This document shows, in pieces, positions 61,841-64,000 of a stretch of DNA of 64,000 bases. This DNA comes from Pseudolabrys taiwanensis (lineage in GTDB: Bacteria; Pseudomonadota; Alphaproteobacteria; Rhizobiales; Xanthobacteraceae): assembly GCF_003367395.1 (NCBI RefSeq), contig NZ_CP031417.1:3472001-3536000 (forward strand), read 5' to 3'. The position numbers and the translations under genes are program-made. The notes beneath the pieces were generated by a model. That model was not told the DNA's origin and searched no databases. It saw only the letters and a list, made by a program, of their open reading frames with translations. Numbering within the stretch: the first letter of the stretch is position 1; every line of letters begins with the position of its first letter.

Positions 61841-64000
61841 TCATGCCGGAACCGTACCGGCACGAACAATGGTTGGCGGGGTAAAGGCCTCGGTCGGCGG
61901 CAAGTCGCCGTCCCAAAGCGCGATATCGACCAGCGCGCTGAGGGCGCTGGGCCCTTGCGTCAACCGCGAAGTGCCGATGTCACGCGTCAGCACATTGGGG
62001 TTGCCGTGGCGCTCGAGCGCGCCATCCGCATCCCCCGGGTCGAACCACGCACCGGTCGGCATCACGGCGACGCTCGGCATGACGCCGGTATCGATCACGG
62101 CAGCGGCAAGACAGGCGCCGCGCGCGTTGAATACGCGTACGATATCGTGGTCTTTGATGCCGCGGCGCGCGGCATCATCCGGATTGAGTCGGACCGTCTC
62201 GCGGTCCTTGATCTTGTGGCCGCGGGAGAGGCGCGCGGGATCGAGCTGACTGTGCAGCCGATCGACGGGCTGATGCGTGATCAGATGCAGCGGCCATTGC
62301 GCGGCGTCTGCGGCACCAAGCCATTCCGACGGCTCCATCCATGCGGGATGCTCGGGGCAATCGTCGTAGCCGAAGCTGCCGATCTTCTCCGATGCGATTT
62401 CGATCCGGCCGGACGGCGTGTTCAACGGATGCAATTCGGGGTCGCGGCGGAAATCGGCGAACAACACGAAGTCCTCGTCGGGCGGCGGCAACTCGACGAA
62501 GCCCTGACGCCAGAAATCGTCGAAAGACGGCAGCGCCACGTTCTTGCGCGCCGCGCCGGCGACGACGCGCTCGTAGATCGCACGGCACCAGGCCATTTCG
62601 TCACGGCCTTCGGCGAAGGCCTCTGCATAGCCGAGCCGCTTCGCCAATGCATGGAAGATGTCGAAGTCGGAACGCGCTTCACCGACGGACGCGATGGCTT
62701 GGTGCATCGCGAAAATATACGGATCGCGCGAGGAGCCGCCGACATCGTTGCGCTCGAGAGTCGTCGTTGCCGGCAGCACGATGTCGGCATGCCGCGCCGT
62801 CGGCGTCCACCAGCTCTCATGCACGATGACGGTCTCGGGCTTTTGCCAGGCACAGCGCAGCCGGTTGAGATCCTGGTGATGATGGAAGGGATTGCCGCCC
62901 GCCCAATAGACAAGCCGGATATCCGGATAGACGGCACGGCGCCCGTTGAACTCATAGTCAGCGCCGGGATTGAGCAACATGTCGGCGATGCGCGCGACGG
63001 GAATGGACGCCGCGGCCGGGTTTGGCGGCGTGGCGATCTCCGGGCCTGGCAATTCGGCGCGCGGCACGCCGACGCCGTTCAATGAGCCGTGACCGAAGGC
63101 GAAGCCGCCGCCGGGCGTACCGATGCCGCCGAGCATCGCGGCAAGCGCGATCGAGGCCCAATAAGGTTGTTCGCCGCGATGCGCGCGCTGCAACGACCAG
63201 GCGACCGTGACGAGGCTGGTCGTTCCTGCGGCGTCGCGCGCCAATGCACGGATCGTTTCGGCGGCGACGCCGGTGATGCGCGAAGCCCACGCCGCATCCT
63301 TGGGCGTGTTGTCGTCCGCGCCCGTGACATAACGCTTGAACCGGTCGAAGCCCACGCAATAGCGCGCGAGAAAGGCCTCGTCGTGCCGGCCTTCGGCGAT
63401 CAAAGTGTGCGCCATGCCAAGCATGAGCGCTGTATCGGTGTTGGGCCGGATGGCGATCCAGTCGGCGTCGAGAAAGTCGGGCGCATCCGCCTTCAGCGGA
63501 CTCACCACGACGAAGCGAATGCCGGCGGCCTTGGCGCGGCGCAGCCATTGCTCGAGCACATGCGCGCCGGCGCCGCCCGAGCTCACCTGGCCGTTCTTCA
63601 AGGCAAGGCCGCCAAAGGAGAGGACAAGCTTGGTATGTTTGACGATGGAGGGCCAGTCGGTAACGCGACCGGCAACCGGCTGATACGTACCGATCACGTG
63701 CGGCAGCAGGAATTGCGCCGCACCCCAGCTGTAATTGCCGACCTGATCGACGCAGCCACCGCCTTGAAACAGAAAGCGGCGCGTGAGCGTCCGCGCATGA
63801 TGCAGGCGGCCGGCGGACGACCAGCCATAGGAGCCGCCGAAGATCGCCGTGTTGCCGAAGTCGCGGCGAACGCGCGTCAGTTCGCCGGCGACGAGATCGA
63901 GTGCTTCGTCCCAGGAGATCTCGTGGAAACGATCGTTACCCGTGCGCGGCTTCCCTTCGCGCCACCCTTCGCGGACCGCGGGCCGCGCGATGCGTAACGG
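61841..64000 (-). CDS. DMSO reductase-family molybdoenzyme, TorA/BisC group (N-terminus cut by window end)
   Basis: 719 codons remain; the frame stays open past the right edge. Near the edge it reads FGGSYGWSSAGRLHHA and GDYS-like NYSWGAAQFLLP, where the serine is the expected molybdenum ligand of the TorA/BisC/DMSO reductase group. Further on are the pterin-binding segments LIAEGRHDEAFLARYCVGFDRF and WWTPTARHADIVLPATTTLERND. The C-terminal domain has DPARLSRGHKIKDRETVRLNPDDAARRGI. It lacks visible Fe-S motifs in this part. It probably reduces an S- or N-oxide or acts as an unusual hydroxylase; leader peptide not visible. Confidence 0.9.
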   Translation of the reverse strand, partial: PLRIARPAVREGWREGKPRTGNDRFHEISWDEALDLVAGELTRVRRDFGNTAIFGGSYGWSSAGRLHHARTLTRRFLFQGGGCVDQVGNYSWGAAQFLLPHVIGTYQPVAGRVTDWPSIVKHTKLVLSFGGLALKNGQVSSGGAGAHVLEQWLRRAKAAGIRFVVVSPLKADAPDFLDADWIAIRPNTDTALMLGMAHTLIAEGRHDEAFLARYCVGFDRFKRYVTGADDNTPKDAAWASRITGVAAETIRALARDAAGTTSLVTVAWSLQRAHRGEQPYWASIALAAMLGGIGTPGGGFAFGHGSLNGVGVPRAELPGPEIATPPNPAAASIPVARIADMLLNPGADYEFNGRRAVYPDIRLVYWAGGNPFHHHQDLNRLRCAWQKPETVIVHESWWTPTARHADIVLPATTTLERNDVGGSSRDPYIFAMHQAIASVGEARSDFDIFHALAKRLGYAEAFAEGRDEMAWCRAIYERVVAGAARKNVALPSFDDFWRQGFVELPPPDEDFVLFADFRRDPELHPLNTPSGRIEIASEKIGSFGYDDCPEHPAWMEPSEWLGAADAAQWPLHLITHQPVDRLHSQLDPARLSRGHKIKDRETVRLNPDDAARRGIKDHDIVRVFNARGACLAAAVIDTGVMPSVAVMPTGAWFDPGDADGALERHGNPNVLTRDIGTSRLTQGPSALSALVDIALWDGDLPPTEAFTPPTIVRAGTVPA

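Noticed and set aside
61832..63085. 417-aa plus-strand frame over the molybdoenzyme
   Set aside because: Shadow; the minus-strand frame has conserved TorA/BisC motifs.
1..64000. CRISPR arrays, rRNA, prophage or transposase genes
   Set aside because: None seen on reading both strands; regular spacer-repeat structure is absent.

Overview
The window looks like a piece of the chromosome of a GC-rich alphaproteobacterium of the order Hyphomicrobiales (Rhizobiales), most likely of the Bradyrhizobium/Xanthobacteraceae type. This is inferred from gene content and order: cobS-cobT with a J-domain protein and a BolA protein; helicase, S4 protein, fdxA and carD in a row; aroK/aroB beside xerD; an HPF protein with a cold-shock domain; many orphan tripartite-tricarboxylate (TctC) binding proteins; and many small extragenic palindromes. 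No phage, plasmid, transposase, integrase or CRISPR array is visible.

Layout. 0-5 kb: tail of a MarR regulator and a two-gene RND efflux pump. 5-8 kb: two nearly identical tRNA-Arg(CCU) genes flanking an orphan molybdenum hydroxylase large subunit. 8-13.7 kb: a TctC protein, a RidA protein, an MFS transporter, a metal-dependent hydrolase, and a VOC (glyoxalase-fold) gene divergent from a MarR gene with a clean operator between them. 13.8-19 kb: SNase-like protein, M48 lipoprotein protease, extradiol-type VOC protein, TPR protein. 19.4-31.8 kb: conserved chromosomal core (carD, fdxA, S4 protein, Suv3-like helicase, DUF3108, rpmB, phytase-like esterase, cobT, cobS, J-domain protein). An 830-bp gap inside this block carries three diverged copies of a ~120-bp element. 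32-41.5 kb: BolA, FAD monooxygenase, TctC/LysR divergent pair, CNNM/CorC-like protein, a fused shikimate kinase-dehydroquinate synthase, a 50-aa membrane protein, xerD, a guanidinium exporter behind a guanidine-II riboswitch, and accA. 41.6-46.6 kb: L,D-transpeptidase, GIY-YIG protein, HPF, a Cys-rich secreted protein, a chemoreceptor.

46.8-55.5 kb is a ten-gene same-strand cluster: GntR regulator, LIV-type binding protein, two paralogous ferritin-like diiron proteins, LivH, LivM, LivG, LivF, an arylformamidase-like hydrolase and RidA. It reads as an uptake-plus-oxidation module for an unknown, probably nitrogen-containing, compound and is the best candidate here for an undescribed pathway. 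55.8-64 kb is a second catabolic-looking block: VOC, TctC, a DadA-like oxidase, a second TctC, an SDR without its catalytic Tyr/Lys, a DapA-like aldolase, and a TorA/BisC-like molybdoenzyme that runs off the right edge.

The best-supported regulatory findings are the guanidine-II riboswitch before the SugE/Gdx gene, the 18-bp palindrome between the VOC and MarR genes, the palindrome before the LysR gene, and a strong Shine-Dalgarno embedded in the linker of the AroK-AroB fusion. All functions are read from sequence motifs; no database search was run.
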